This document shows positions 34,478 to 48,200 of a DNA stretch of 64,000 bases, in pieces (the first letter of the stretch is position 1; every line of letters starts with the position of its first letter). The notes under the pieces are model-generated. The model had not been told where the DNA came from, searched no databases, and saw nothing but the letters and a program-made list of their open reading frames with translations. The position numbers were made by a program, and so were the translations under genes. The DNA comes from Catonia carolina (Eukaryota; Arthropoda; Insecta; Hemiptera; Achilidae): positions 188,782,783 through 188,846,782 of the forward strand of contig JAQMRL010000001.1 in the NCBI GenBank assembly GCA_035578175.1, written 5' to 3'.

Positions 34478-35212
34478 AAAAATCTGGTGTGAAACACTCA
34501 CACAACTTTCTCTTGCCAATGCAAATGATTAACAATATAACCTAATTTTAGCAATAAAACATTAGAAATAAACAAAAAACTAACCTCAAAAACAATAAAA
34601 ATCGAACTGTTTGGCTTAAAAATACGGAAAATCACTTTTTCACGCTAAACTAGGCTCTGTAGCGAAAAATGCTTTAAATAAAAGTTGTAGATCGTTTTAT
34701 TTTCTATAAAATTTATTATATACACTTTTGTCGTAAAATGCATTCTAAGGACGAAATCTTAAAAAATCGATTTTTCACACGTTTTCGTGAGAAAAAATCA
34801 GAAAATCGCTATTTACTGCTAAACTAAGCGTTATACAAAAAAATGTTCGAAATAAAAGTTGTAGAATTTTACATTCTCTACAACTTTTATTATATAACGT
34901 TTTGCGCTAAAATGCATATTAAAGCCGCAATCTTAAAACGAAAATGTTTTTACGTAAAAACAGCCTCACACAGAATTTCAGCAATCATAGCGCCTATCCT
35001 ATCTTGTAGAGAATAAAAAATTGAGTAAACCAGGCGATTTTAAAAAAAATTGTAGGACCAGTTTTTGAGAAAATTGCAAAAAAGTGAAAAATTATACGAA
35101 TAAACTACTACTTCCGGTTGACCGATTTTGATGAAAATGTTCGTGTCGGGTCCGGTAGTGGTATGTAACTTAAGTTTCAAGTTCGTACGATGTTCCGTTC
35201 TTGAGATATTCT

Positions 35213-35246
<34 letters not shown>

Positions 35247-35382
35247 CAATCGCTAAAAACATGTTTTTTGGGTTCAGGGGGTCTGAAAACGTATAGATCC
35301 GGTGAAAACTCGATTTCGAAAAATCGACATGAAAACAATAATTTCCTTCCTATATATTCATATAGGCAAGAGAAAGTAAAAA
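34478..35382 (+). mobile_element. Helentron-like repeat (family H), near full length
   Basis: It starts AAAAATCTGGTGTGAAACAC and ends GGCAAGAGAAAGTAAAAA, with a (CA)n run at 35213-35242. A deletion removes the CATAACCTTATTTTAATCAT block found in other copies. Confidence 0.85.
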
Positions 35383-35530
35383 TGTCTAACTGTTTAAAAA
35401 TACTTTTGCAATAAAAACTAATCTCACAACTCATTGAAACAAATTCCATTAATTGTAACTACCAAATACAGCCAAACTTATCAGAAATATTTATAAAACT
35501 GAGTATTTTGTTTCGTAAGATAATCTATTA

Positions 35531-35926
35531 CCCACAATGGGCCTGTAGGTGTTAAATTAATTGCACTCGATCTGTTGGTTCCTGGGCTACAAAAAATAAT
35601 TCTGTTTCCTATCACATAGTCAGCAAATTTATGACTGAACTATTTAAGACAAAGAAATAGAGGTGTAAAAGACACTAGTCAGAGTTAACTCCTCAGAGAG
35701 TAATGAATTTCACTATACAGCAAGGCCCTGTGGTAAATGAAGTGAAGGTGTCATTTGCAGGGAGGAAAGTGGGTGTTTTCGGAGGGCCTAGCATGCTGAT
35801 AAGCATACTCTTTTAACTCAAACTCAATGAGGAAGGCAATAGTAAACCACCTCACTCCTTGTTTTTACTTAGTAAAACCATTAGAGGTTAAGACCAGGCT
35901 TTCGGCTGTTGACCTAAACAACAACA
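35531..35926 (+). mobile_element. SINE-like (CAA)n-tailed repeat, family D, copy 4
   Basis: This is a diverged copy: CCCACAATGGGCCTGTAGG at the 5' end and CCTAAACAACAACA at the 3' end. No clean duplication was read. Confidence 0.7.
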
Positions 35927-36959
35927 GCAAGGTAAGGCAATAAAAATTTATTTTCTGGGCAATGCAAACTACAATCACTAGCTACTGCAAAGTAAAATAT
36001 AACCAATTACGAAGCACAACTCAAAATTTTCCACACTGCAAGGAGGTACAGAAATATGAAAATCTTTTCTCACTCAAAAACACCAACAATGTTCTGTCTA
36101 TTAACTTCCATATTTACCTCCCAAAAAGTGTTTCTTAGGGAACGGTCTGTGTAACGTCAATAGTTCAGGCCACTTACCTAACTGGTATCCATATCTATAA
36201 GAAATCCTCAAATTATAAACAACTAATTTAACATTCCACCACTATTCTGAAAGGAAGTGATACAACCATACTATGAGGTGGTTTGGTTAAATGAACACTT
36301 AATTAGATTTAAGTAATTAAAATGTTTCTAAAACACTAAGTTATGTCAATGTAAAATAACCATTAAAGCCCGTGAATGACAGCATAATTTATTTGGGGGG
36401 AATAATATCGCTAAAGTAAACCTATTCCTTAGTTTTAAGTTAAAAGTAGTTGCAGTAAATTAAAAAACCTCATAATTAGCAGCTTTTCCATTTAGGACCT
36501 TATAAGCTTCAATCTGATGTTATCTCAGTCTACCCACTATCGCAATATTATCAGCGAATGCACCAATTTGGCTAGTTTTAGTAAACATTAGAGGTCTAGT
36601 TTATAAAAAAGGCAACTGGTGAATACAGCTACACTGTTATGGGCTAAAAGACCTATCACCTAGACTTCAAGTCGTGCATGTTAACTGTTGAATTTTTAAA
36701 ATATTAAGTTTTCAACTATAATTATTTCTTTCTTGAGATTAAACATAAATGTCGTTCTTTATTAACGACAAGATTTAAAGGTTTGGTTGAAAAAACAAGT
36801 TATAAACGTCAAGACACATGTGTAATTAAATTTTTGTATTTTCCATTGAGTGCCATCAATCAATTAGCGACACATTTTTATATCTTACCCCGTATAATCT
36901 TACAAATTACAGTGTAGCCTCTTAAAATCGATTAAAAATATTTATGGTCTCTTTGAAAA
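35927..36959. other. Upstream region of the carboxypeptidase-like gene
   Basis: AT-rich, no open frame of note and no repeat recognised. It should hold any enhancer for the gene at 37042, but no specific factor site can be named. Confidence 0.4.
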
Positions 36960-36993
36960 TATAAAAGAGAATATCAATTCATCATTATCAGTC
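36960..36993 (+). promoter_or_regulatory. TATA box and initiator of the carboxypeptidase-like gene
   Basis: TATAAAAG (36960-36967) and the arthropod initiator TCAGTC (36988-36993) place +1 at A36990, 30 bp from the first T of the TATA box. This is textbook spacing for a focused arthropod promoter. The implied 5' leader is about 52 nt, and the start codon context is ACAAGATG. Confidence 0.75.
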
Positions 36994-37041
36994 TAGAAGA
37001 ACGATTGTAAGTTTAACCTAATTTAAACAATCTCTTACAAG

Positions 37042-38418
37042 ATGTTGAAATTGTTAAGTACAATAATTCTTAGTTCAGTGCTAATAACTAATGCCTTCAG
37101 AATTGATCACCAATCTGATGACAACTTTTCAGATGGAGATGACTGCAGTAAACCACTTTTCCTTACACCATACATTAATGCTGGAGAAATAGAGAAGGCT
37201 CAAAATCTTTCCAGAGTTAAACTAAAAGGCTCAGGTAATTTACTCAGTTATTCTGGATATTTAACTGTTGATAAAAATTGCAACTCCAATCTGTTTTTCT
37301 GGTTTTTCCCAGCAAAAAATAATTATGAAACTGCCCCAGTCATAGTGTGGTTACAAGGGGGCAGTGCTACGACATCAATGTTTGGTTTATTTTTCGAAAA
37401 TGGTCCATTCTATTTGACTGATAAATTTGAATTAAGATTACGTGATTATTCCTGGAGTTCTACAAATTCTATGTTGTATATAGATAATCCAGTTGGTTCT
37501 GGTTACAGTTTCACTGAGAAGGATGAATGTTATGCTAATAATGAAGACGATATAAGAAAAAATTTGTACGATGCACTGATTCAATTTTTTAAACTATTTC
37601 CTCGCCTACAGAAGAATGATTTTTATTTAACTGGAGAAGCATATGCAGGTAAACATTTACCAGCCATTGCTTACAGCATTCATGAGAATAATCAAAAATC
37701 ACCTGAAATAAAAATTAACTTGAGAGGTTTAGGTATTGGTAATGGCTGGACAGATCCTGTACACATGCTTCTGTTTGATAAACTTTTATATCAGATAGGG
37801 CTATTAGACGAAAATGAAGCGATAGCTATTCAAAAACTCGAGAACAAAACTATGCAGTATATTAATAAACAAGAATGGGAATTTGCTACAAAAGCATTTT
37901 TGAACATACAAAACGAACTTTCTTTGGAATATAATTATATCAATAGTACTCATGGGGTTACATATAATAATATGACTATTTATGTTCAAAGTTCAGAAGT
38001 AAGGTGTGCAATTCATGTTGGTAAGCAACCTTTTCATCTTAGTAATAAAAATATTAATGAGCACTTCTTCAATGATTATATGAAATCTGTTAGAAATTGG
38101 GTTGAAATATTAGTAGAACATTACAAAATGTTATTTTACAATGGACAACTTGATCTGACGGTGGCGTTTCCGTTAACTGAAAATTTCATAAGACATTTAA
38201 ACTGGAGTGGCGCAGACGCATACAAAAAAGCAAAAAGAGTAATTGTTAAAGATAAAAATTTGAATGTTGCAGGATATATAAAGTCAGTTAAAAATTTAAA
38301 AGTTGCTCTCATAAGAAAAGCTGGCCAGAATGTACCTAGAGACCAGCCTGCTTGGGCATACACATTTTTGGAAAGATTTTTACTAAATGATACAAGAAAT
38401 GAGAGTGATTTATATTAA
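37042..38418 (+). CDS. Secreted serine-carboxypeptidase-like protein (CPVL/vitellogenic type), probable pseudoenzyme
   Basis: This is a 458-residue intronless frame. Residues 1-18 form a signal peptide (MLKLLSTIILSSVLITNA). The S10 carboxypeptidase fold is intact in outline: WLQGG (103-107), IDNPVGSGYSF (148-157), GNGWTDP (233-239), YNGQLD (366-371). The active site is not. The nucleophile motif GESYAGK reads GEAYAGK (Ala200), the catalytic His reads Gln429 (KAGQNVPRDQP), and the GGPGxSS oxyanion loop reads GGSATTS (107-112). Asp371 remains. It cannot work as an ordinary peptidase. Several N-glycosylation sequons (for example Asn55, Asn268, Asn311, Asn387) fit a secreted or lysosomal glycoprotein. 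Length matches active CPVL proteins. A binding, decoy or scaffolding role is inference. Confidence 0.95.
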   Translation: MLKLLSTIILSSVLITNAFRIDHQSDDNFSDGDDCSKPLFLTPYINAGEIEKAQNLSRVKLKGSGNLLSYSGYLTVDKNCNSNLFFWFFPAKNNYETAPVIVWLQGGSATTSMFGLFFENGPFYLTDKFELRLRDYSWSSTNSMLYIDNPVGSGYSFTEKDECYANNEDDIRKNLYDALIQFFKLFPRLQKNDFYLTGEAYAGKHLPAIAYSIHENNQKSPEIKINLRGLGIGNGWTDPVHMLLFDKLLYQIGLLDENEAIAIQKLENKTMQYINKQEWEFATKAFLNIQNELSLEYNYINSTHGVTYNNMTIYVQSSEVRCAIHVGKQPFHLSNKNINEHFFNDYMKSVRNWVEILVEHYKMLFYNGQLDLTVAFPLTENFIRHLNWSGADAYKKAKRVIVKDKNLNVAGYIKSVKNLKVALIRKAGQNVPRDQPAWAYTFLERFLLNDTRNESDLY

Positions 38419-38658
38419 TTATTTCAGTTAATTCTTTATACTAAAACGTATCACAGCTATTAAAAAAATGTTGCTAATATATAAAACCTAAGTCTAGCAA
38501 AACTTGCTGCCACCAAAAAAACCATTTACTGAATTTTAAAACGCAAATAGAATTTTGCTTACCTAGTTTAAATATTTCAAAAACACTATAGATTATTAAT
38601 TTTTGCACATACATTTAATGACTAGGTGTCCAAGATATAATGTTTGCATGATGAACTC

Positions 38659-38664
38659 AATAAA
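38659..38664 (+). terminator. Polyadenylation signal AATAAA downstream of the carboxypeptidase-like gene
   Basis: AATAAA lies about 240 bp after the stop codon, followed within 35 bp by TGTGTTTTTTTTT, a GU/U-rich downstream element. AT-rich context makes chance occurrence possible. Confidence 0.5.
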
Positions 38665-39293
38665 TAATTAAATCTACTAAAACAACATTTAATTTTGTGT
38701 TTTTTTTTATTCCTTCTTTACAACTGCAAAGTGTCTTGATATGGTTAAATACTTAATGCAAGACAAATCAGTAAACTCTTCAAGAATAAGTTATCCTGAA
38801 GATGGTAAACTGTATAACACATTAAATACTACGCAGTGTTGAGAAACATACAAAATATTCTGTTAATATGACCATAGCGATGGGTATTGAGAAGTTTATG
38901 CTGTAACGGACATGTTTGCACCTATTCTGAAGATTGAAGTCTCTCGAGCATCCTCTATCACCGTGAACAAATTAGGTTTGTTACATGATTATTATTAAAC
39001 TTTGTAATAATGATATACTTCAATATCCTTATTTTTATGACACGAATAATTACAATCATAACAACGTTTCCGATTACTTAACATGATTAATTCAAATAAA
39101 AAGTAAAAACCCCGTTAAAAAACAAAAACTTTAATAGTATTTTCTAAAGAACTGACACGTTAAAAATTGAAAATAAATTAACTGAGAGTTATATCTAAAA
39201 ATGATCTTCACTGTAGAAGGATGAGAGATTACTGTTGATCTGTTTTAGCATTAAATAATTGAGTAAAATTTCATAATTTGAAAAACACTAGAC
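38665..39293. other. Intergenic region between two convergent genes
   Basis: It should include the 3' UTR of the helicase gene (minus strand). No unambiguous minus-strand AATAAA at good distance was found. No repeat is recognised. Confidence 0.4.
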
Positions 39294-42200
39294 TTATTTT
39301 ACATCATTGTGTTTGCTGCTTTGTCCTAGAGGTACCATTTCATTCATTAAATTGTTTTTGTTTTCTAAATTTTCTAGTTTCCTGTAGAACTGTAGAACAT
39401 CAGGGTTTGCCCAGACTTTCTTTATGTTAAAATCAATGACACGAAGAGAAGATAAGCTCTTAGCTCTTGAAAGGGCTACGTATGCATGTCCAGCTTGAAA
39501 TACTTGGGCAAGAGCCATTTCAACACAGTCTAATGTTAATCCCTGAAATAAAGTAGAGTGTGTAATGCACAATTATTGAAATATGACACTTAACTAAAAT
39601 TAAGCTAATCAATCTATAAAGTGGTGACTGGATGAAAAATCCACCATTTCTCTTACATAACTATAACTAACTTTCTGTTATTGAGTTAGCAAAATGTTCT
39701 AATATAATTTGTAGATGCAAGTGTTCAAACATTGAACAAAATACCAACATCATCAAAATTAGTTGTTGGGATATTTCTATAATCCATTAATTTTGTTAAA
39801 ACGTTCTTTGAAAAAAATTACTGTAACTTATTTAAAATTACACTCATTGATTTTTAATTCGGATTTGGCATTTGAACATAGCAAAAAAGGTTGGTTTCTG
39901 TAAAATAGTATGTTTAATAATGCTTTTCTGAGTTTGCTGAAAATCATCTGTATTTTATCATTGGGGAGCATACCAATAAATAAGCATAATTAAAATGCAC
40001 TTGCTCTTCATCTTCACAACTGACACCTTCACTTAATTTAGGCCTAATATTGGTCTGCCTTAATTGACACTTGCCATATTTAGGAGTACTGTAAATTCAT
40101 TTGGTAACCGAAACTTCTTGTTTAATTTTCTTAATTACTATACCTTGCCCTATTAGGAAAGGAAGGTAGGTACTGTTTCATGCCGATTTTTCAAAATTGT
40201 GTTCTCACCAGGTATAAATATTTTCAGACCTCCCGAACCCAAAAAAAACATGTTTTTAGCGATTGGTTTGTGCATGCGTTTGAACAAAATATATCAAGAC
40301 CGAAATACTGTAAGTTGAAACTTGTAACTTAGGTAAGGCACCACAAGAGGTACTGACACAAACATTTTTATCACAGTCGTTGAACTGGAAGTAGTAGATT
40401 ATTTAAACCCATAGATTTTCTTACTTTTTTGCTATTTATTTGTATTTATTATTTTGTTATACGCTATTTATTTAATGTTTTTAAAAATCACCTCGCTTTC
40501 TCATTACATTTTTTATGTAACTTACATTATTTTTCTCAAAATTGCTACATTTTTTTATGCACATCAAGATAGTGTTGTGGCATATCTCCTGAAATTCTTG
40601 GGGGCCTGTGTGCTCTTGTGGTAAACTTTATTTAAGATAGCAAAATTACTATGAAATTTAGGGCAAAAGAGCATATAACTATGGTTGTAGGAAATTAGAA
40701 AACGTAAGACCTTTCTTCCGAGTATTTTCTGCACAACATTTAGCTGAGCGATAATTAGTTATTTTCTGTATTTTGCTCGAAAATTGGTAAAATCAATTAC
40801 CAATAAATGGTATAAATTAGCTTTTTTTTAGTGCAGCCTTAGTACACATTTTACCACATAAAAGTACATAATTAAAGTCGTAGGAAATTTAAAAAAACTA
40901 CAACTATTATTTGAAGCATATTTTTTCACAGAGCCTAGTTTAGCGTCAATTAGTGATTTTCTGTATTTTTTCAGTTCTACAGGGGTTGATTTTCATTTTG
41001 TCATTCACTCATGATTAAAATTAGGTTGTTTTCCAATTTACATTGTTTATTAAAATTATAGAACATAAGTTATATTTTTATTTTTTCCATTAGCAAGAGA
41101 AAATCGTGTGAGTGTCTCACACCAGATTTTTACAGTTTACAGGTAATAAGCTTTATTTGTTATTTAATTACTTATTTGGGCATAAAACTTTATGGTCATC
41201 ACCCCAAATAAAATTTTACAATGGACATTGTGAAAAACAAACATTAACAAAAGTAGAAAAAGTTGTTCCATAACAGAAGTTGAATGCCAAACTATAAAGG
41301 CATAAAAAATGTCTGGATTTAGTTCCCTACAAGGGTCTGAAAATTTCAACTTGTTAAAACCCATTATTACTATACCATAACCCAAACAAGTCACTAATGA
41401 TTACTTTCTTAGCAATTAATAAATTTTAAATCAGTAATATTTACTGGACCAGGGTCCTAAAAATCAGGATGCATAATATACGCAGGATGTATGATATTTT
41501 ACACGAGTGTGACACTACAGAAATTGTAACTACTTATTGTTAAAAATTAAAAAACTACAGGGTGGGCAATATATCGGTATCCCCAATATTTACGGAAATC
41601 GGAAGAAAGGTTAATGGAATAAGAAACCTTTAGACAAAAAAAAAACAAATTTATAATATGAACTGTACGTATATATTACCTTGAAAATGTTATAGCAGGT
41701 GTTCAAATGTCCACCATGATTCTCTATACACTTTATACAGCGACTTAAAACTGATTTACAAATTTTCAACAGAAACATTTTATCGTCATTTACATACTCA
41801 AATGCAAATTCAATTGAACTTTTAGTTCATGCAGGTTTTGTGACTTGGAAGAATACACTAGTTCCTTTACAATTCCCCATAAAGAAAAATCACATGGCGT
41901 TATGTCTGGCGAGCGCGCAGGCCATTCAATTGTACCAAAACGACCAATCCATTCAATATTGTAAACATTTTATAAATACCGTTATGAAGGAAAAAAATAT
42001 TAACTACACGGAGACGTACCACAAACCAGCCACTGTTACAGCCAACTAATAAATGTTGTATGTGATGCTGCCAACATAACACTATGACCAACTTATCAAA
42101 ATGAAATGTCCAATCTCATGAGGAAACCGACACATAGGCCACCCGGTTTTTAAGAACATGTTTCACACTTTTGGTCATCATCATAATGGATTGCAGTACA

Positions 42201-45200
42201 AAAATACAGTGACGCCTCCCTAAGACGACCACTCTTGGTTCTGGATGATTATGGCCGTATGTGGAGGTGGTCAGATTAAGGAACAGGACTACTGAGTGAT
42301 GACATACTGTAGGTCTACAGTAATTTAATACAGTGCAATTACAGTACATACTGTATTTACGCACTACAGTACATGTACTACGTAAAAGAAAAATATTTAT
42401 ACTATTAATCAAAAATTTATTAAAGATTTTTTTCACTCTTTTAAACTATTGCTTAATGAAATAATCACACAGTGAAGTTTGTCTGCTTGATTTGTTCTTA
42501 TGATTGCTCACCTCCTTTTCCAAGACTATTTGAACCTCGTGCAGTTGCTTTACCATTTTAGTATTGCCTAAATTATGCCCTAGAGATTGTAAACACATAT
42601 GCACTTTGCTAATCACCTTTGTTATTACTTTGCGTAGGAAAATAAAAGTGATAAACTGACTGCCCCCGTAGCGCAGTGGTAGCATGCTAGCCTAACCATG
42701 TGGAGGTCCCGGGTTAGATTCCTGGTCAGGGTCTGAAATTTTCACAAGTTTGAACCTACCATTTTATATCGCACCGTAGTCGCTAATGACCAAGCTGTGG
42801 ATGCGACTTTAAAAAAAAATTAATAAAAAAATAAAAGTAATGAACTCAGTCCAATTCAATCTTAGTTGTTTACGCACAAAAACATTTGCATGTTACTGAT
42901 CCTTATTCAAGAACAGATGTTTGCGGTTGGGTAGGGAGTGGTCGCCTTAGAGAATAACTATTCCATAGTGAATATGCATAACTACTTATGTTCTATGAAA
43001 AACTGGTCGTCTTTAGAGGTGGTCGGCAATAGGAGACTTCATTGTGATTAAATACTTCATTTACACAACTTTTTTATTCTTATATAAGTCCTCTAATGGG
43101 TCAATTCATATACTTAGGTCCAGGACTATTTGCTGGAACATTTTAAAAATTAAAATTATTTGTCTGCATATGCTGACAAATAGAAATGATTTTCTTAACC
43201 CTTCTAATAAAGCGTGTTTTTTGTCGTATAGTGAATGTTCACGTGTCAAAACACGCTCCCAAATAAATTAATCCAAGGCCATTACCGAAAGAAAATTGTG
43301 AAAACATTACAGGCATTTTATATAACACGTACGGTTATTTTCTTTTAGAAACATAAAAATCAGTTGCGTTTTTCGCTAGCTACAGCAGGCGAAACACTTT
43401 CGCGCGTAAAATTTGTAGGTTACTTTATATTTTTGGCTGTAACATAATAAAATTTTTAATTTATCATGAAATTGTACAGAACATAATTTGTAGAAGACAT
43501 TTTCGTGAATAAAACCATTTTTACAATATAATTTAGAGTAACATAAGCCCTAATACTGGCAGTTTGAAATTTGCAATGCGCAAGTGGGAACAGAATCTGT
43601 GATATTCAAACAGTGTTGCATTGTCAAATTCCTGTTGCCCACTCTTTGTTAACAATACATATGTGAACAGTATTGACATTGAACACAATACTTTTACAAA
43701 TATACATACAAAGTTAGGTAGTAGTGGTAAAAAGATAGGGTTTGTAATAGGCCATGAAACAGGTTGAGGGAGCTTTGACGAAGAAAGACAATGTTTACTC
43801 TTAGAATTTCTGCACACCATGCCAACAGTTGCACGTAGGACGAAAAGGTTTGATTTTATAGCATTACACATTATTCTGATTTAGTAGGTAGTTCTTCAAA
43901 CCTTATAGATGAAATATTCCATAAGTTACATTAACTTGAAGATAGGACGACTTCAAAAGTAACTTGGCAACTTACAACCATCATTTTAAACTTGCTATCA
44001 ATACATTTGCGTTGTGTTTTATACAAAATTATAGAGCCATTTAAGGCGCGTAATTTGATATTTGAACTGAAAAAATTGCTTCATAAATACGTTTGCTAAA
44101 GGCTTTTAAAGCTGGTAACTACCAGGGCAACTGAGATTGCTTCCCGTAGCAGAAGGGTTAAATATTACTTAGCTGTTGCTGAAAGTTTTACTCCAGAGGT
44201 TCACGGAAACATGATTGTCAAGATTGGGATAAAATAATAAATGCAGAATCGTACCAAATAAGAATAGCCAAGTTTAAAAATGGTTAAGCATTCAACTGGT
44301 GGTTACTTTATTTCTTGGACACCTTACCTGGGTTGAACAAAATAGATTTTCAGTAACTTTCTACATTAAAAATACATTCAAAGTCTTTTTGGAGAAAAAA
44401 ATTCAGTTTTTTTTTATGAATAGTATAATTTTATGGAAAAGATCATTTATGAGTGTTCTGTAACGGGGAGAATTTCCTTTATTATGTTTTCATTTCATCT
44501 TCTTACGCTAAAAATTGTATGTGACTTTCTGCATTAAATAAAACTTTCTACATAAAAGACTATAATAACCTGAGATTTGTGAATAGAAAATGCCCACGCT
44601 AAACGAACTGGCAGCTGTTCTCTTGTGATAACATTCCCATCAGTTGTACGCACTAGCCATTTTGCTTGATGTATAGTGTATGTAGTCATTAAAAATTGAA
44701 CAACTGGTAAACCTGTTTAAAATAAAAAATAATTAATTGTATATTACTCATACAAATTTTTGGTAGATTATTTATTATTGTTTTTTGGTCAAAGTAACAT
44801 GAACAAGAAAAATACAGTACCAAGCACACCTACCCCTACAATATTGTAATCATCACAGAATTTTTCTATACTTCCCCCTCCCCAAAACAAAAAAGGTTCA
44901 TTAAGTGTAAAAACAAATTCTTCTTCTCCTTATCGAGCTTTCTCTGACCAGGGTTTGGTAATCATGACGCCAATCATACCTTGGACACTGCAGCTCTGAA
45001 CAGCTCTGCTGAGATACAACTAAACCAGTCGCAAAGATTCTTCAACCATGAAATTCTTCTTTCCACATCTCTTGTCCCCTTAATCTTGCCTTCTATTATC
45101 AAGCGAAGCAATTTATATCTTGGTCCACGCATAATGTGACCCAGATATTCCATTTTCCTTTTTGGATGGTGTAAACAAGCTCTTTTTCTGTTCCCATTTC

Positions 45201-48200
45201 TGCAAGACTATCTCGTTGGGTACTTTATGTCAAAAATCAACATGAAAACAATGCTTTCCTTTCTATATTCATATTGACAAGAGAAAGTAAAAAAAGTAAT
45301 ACATCTAAAAAGCAACAGTCAATCATGTCTTATTTTTTAAAAAATTAATGTTTATTTTATGTCATTATTGATTTTTTATTTTTAGTTTTGCATACATTTT
45401 AAAAAACCTAACGAATATGAAATTTAAATGCCTAAAAGTTTTTCCAGTTTTTTTTATTTTATTAAGCGCTACAATATGTTTTTAAAATGTGTATTAGTGG
45501 TAAACAACAGTGTTCAACTGTACAGTTTGTTAAACAGATATTTGATCTGAAGAATGAACATGTCAGTAAAAGTAATTTGCATACTTTTAGTTTTTTTAAA
45601 ACTCGTACATAGTAATAGTAATAGTAGCACATTTTGTAAATCTTCTCTTTATACACAGTAGAATATTATCTTATAATATTAGTACTGTACATGTTAATTC
45701 AATGCAATACAGTGCAGTAATACATAATTAGCTATTTAAATCCAATTTTTGCCATCTTAAAAGTCCAATTTTGGATTAACCGTGATCATCTTCCCAGTCA
45801 TTATCGTGGATAGTTAGGAGTTGGCTGTATCTATTGCAACACATTATATATACAGTCGGACCTCCATATATCGAAATTGTAGGTTCCTTATACAAAAATT
45901 GATACATAGAAACGAAGTTTCTATGTATCAAGAGAAAAACTGTTGTTTTTCTTATTATGACTGCTACTAATATTAAATGAGATTACTTGATCGTAACCAT
46001 ATAGCCTAAAAAACATTATTTTTTTTACGATGAAGTTTGTTTTATTGTGAAGATGGATGTGCAGGGCAATTGCCCACAAAAAGAACAACTTTTCTCTTTT
46101 GCTTAGGCATGTTTTTATCTTGTAACATTTTTACCCATTTGAAAACTGCTTCGTCCACATCATCGTATTTACATATACGTTGTTCTCTCTCAATGTTTCG
46201 GATTGACTAGCGCGTGATGGGAGAGCTACATAGAGTTCTATTTATATTTCCACTAAAATTAAGTTTGATTATACAGAAACATTTTTCCATTAAAATTTCA
46301 TAGGACACAGGAAATACTTTGATATGTAGAGGATTTAGATATATAGAAGTTCGATAAATAGAGGTCCGACTGTATATTAAAAAACAATCACTTGAACAAT
46401 AAACGACTCATCGGCATACAACTACACAAATGAAAGTAATACTGTTTGAATCTAATCCAAATCTATACAGAAAAGTTTCACAGTAACTATTGCATTAAAT
46501 CATGAATGAATGAATTATTAATTGATTTTATCAAAATAAGGAGACAGCGGCAAATAATTTAACGTAAGTTACATTTTAACTAATAATAGAACAAAAATTC
46601 TAACCTTTAGAAAATTCTTTAATAACTCCACGAGCTCCATTTACAAGACCTTTGGCTACATTTATATTCTTTAATAGCATAATTTGAGCTCCAACTTTCA
46701 ATACAATTTTCTGAGATACTGGAGTAAGCTCATCAAGGATCTTGCTACTTCCATTTCGACTATCAACTGCCTCATAGACCTTTGGCACTTCTGAAACATA
46801 AAAGATAATTTTATTCAAATTAAAAAAAAACATAGTTAATGTACATTTCAGGAAAAAAGAGAAAGAGATTTGTTATTTTAGGCTGGTAATGTCATCAACT
46901 ATCTAACCGAGAAATAAAATTGCCAAAAATACATGGACATTTAATATAATGAAGTAATTAGGTAAATCATTAAAAATGCTGTCCCTGAAGCAATGAAATT
47001 AACTCTGATAATCATTATGAGAAGGTTAATTCCAAACAGTTATTGGTGGATAAGTTAGGTGAAAGATCCCACAAAAAGAGAAACACAATATTAGATGTGT
47101 ACATGAATAGTAGGAACAGAATACCAGCATCTGTTAAAAATCAGCACAACCGTCCAAACTTTGTTGCAAAGTTTAAAATTTCTCTACATTTAATCCTAGA
47201 TATGTGGTAAGCAGCAGCCGAACGCTGGCTGCAAAACTCTCTTTACTCCTACTGTCATCCCTCAGCCATTTTTTTACAAAAAGAATCCCAAAAATTCCTG
47301 AAAGGTTTACAAGAATACGAATGTTATTTTTAAAAAAAATTCACAAAAATTGCTTTATTTATAATGGTTTAAAATTAGATGTTCGAATATAGTCCACAAA
47401 TTTGGAATCCTCGTACGATATTGGGATTTTACTAACATATTTATAATTTTTTATGGCAATGTGCTTAAATATTATTGAACAGCACATTTCAGTGATAAAT
47501 TTAGTACTAAAATATATTAAGAAAAATTTTAAAATTAAGGGATAAGGATGATAGTAAACACGGAATGATGTGATGCAGGAATACTCGAATGAAGCAGTGC
47601 TGTGCTCTCCAGTTCAATGTTAAACTACATTGGTTACAACTGTTTTGTGTAAAAGGAAAAATAATAGTAACAATACTTTACTTCCTATATATTCATATAG
47701 GCAAGAAAAGTAAAACAATAACAGTAATAGAAAAAGGACAGAACTATTTTTAATTCCGAAATTATCTACCCAAACAGTCAGGTCATTTATGTCATACTTT
47801 TCTTACAGGTGTCTGAATCCTGAATCCTGGTTGAGAGGGCTAAGAAGCCCTATGATGGCGACATCGTGTTAAGGAACACCTGGTCGCTCGGGGAACAATA
47901 TAACAGAATAATTGCAACCTCAAGAAATTTAGGGGGAATTTTATAGTTTAAATAGGAAATAGGATTCTGGTTCGTGGGACATTGGAACTGGGACTTGAAA
48001 GGAGGTAATTTATTTTTAGAAGTTATTTGTGGAAAATTTAAATTAAGGGACAAGTGGGTTTAAGAGCGGCTCTTTTATTTTATTTTATTTTTCAGTGGCC
48101 TTTTTTCAGTTTTGTGGGAGGCCTATTATCTTGGTGAGGGGAAGGCATGCATTTTACTGAACGTGGACTAAAGGTATAATTTAAGGTAGGGGTTAGTTTA

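Noticed and set aside
35040..35449. Two overlapping minus-strand frames
   Set aside because: They are translations of the family H 3' end and its CA repeat.
42661..42735. Functional tRNA gene
   Set aside because: A and B boxes are present, but the acceptor and anticodon stems do not pair properly. The unit has a SINE body, tail and target duplication.
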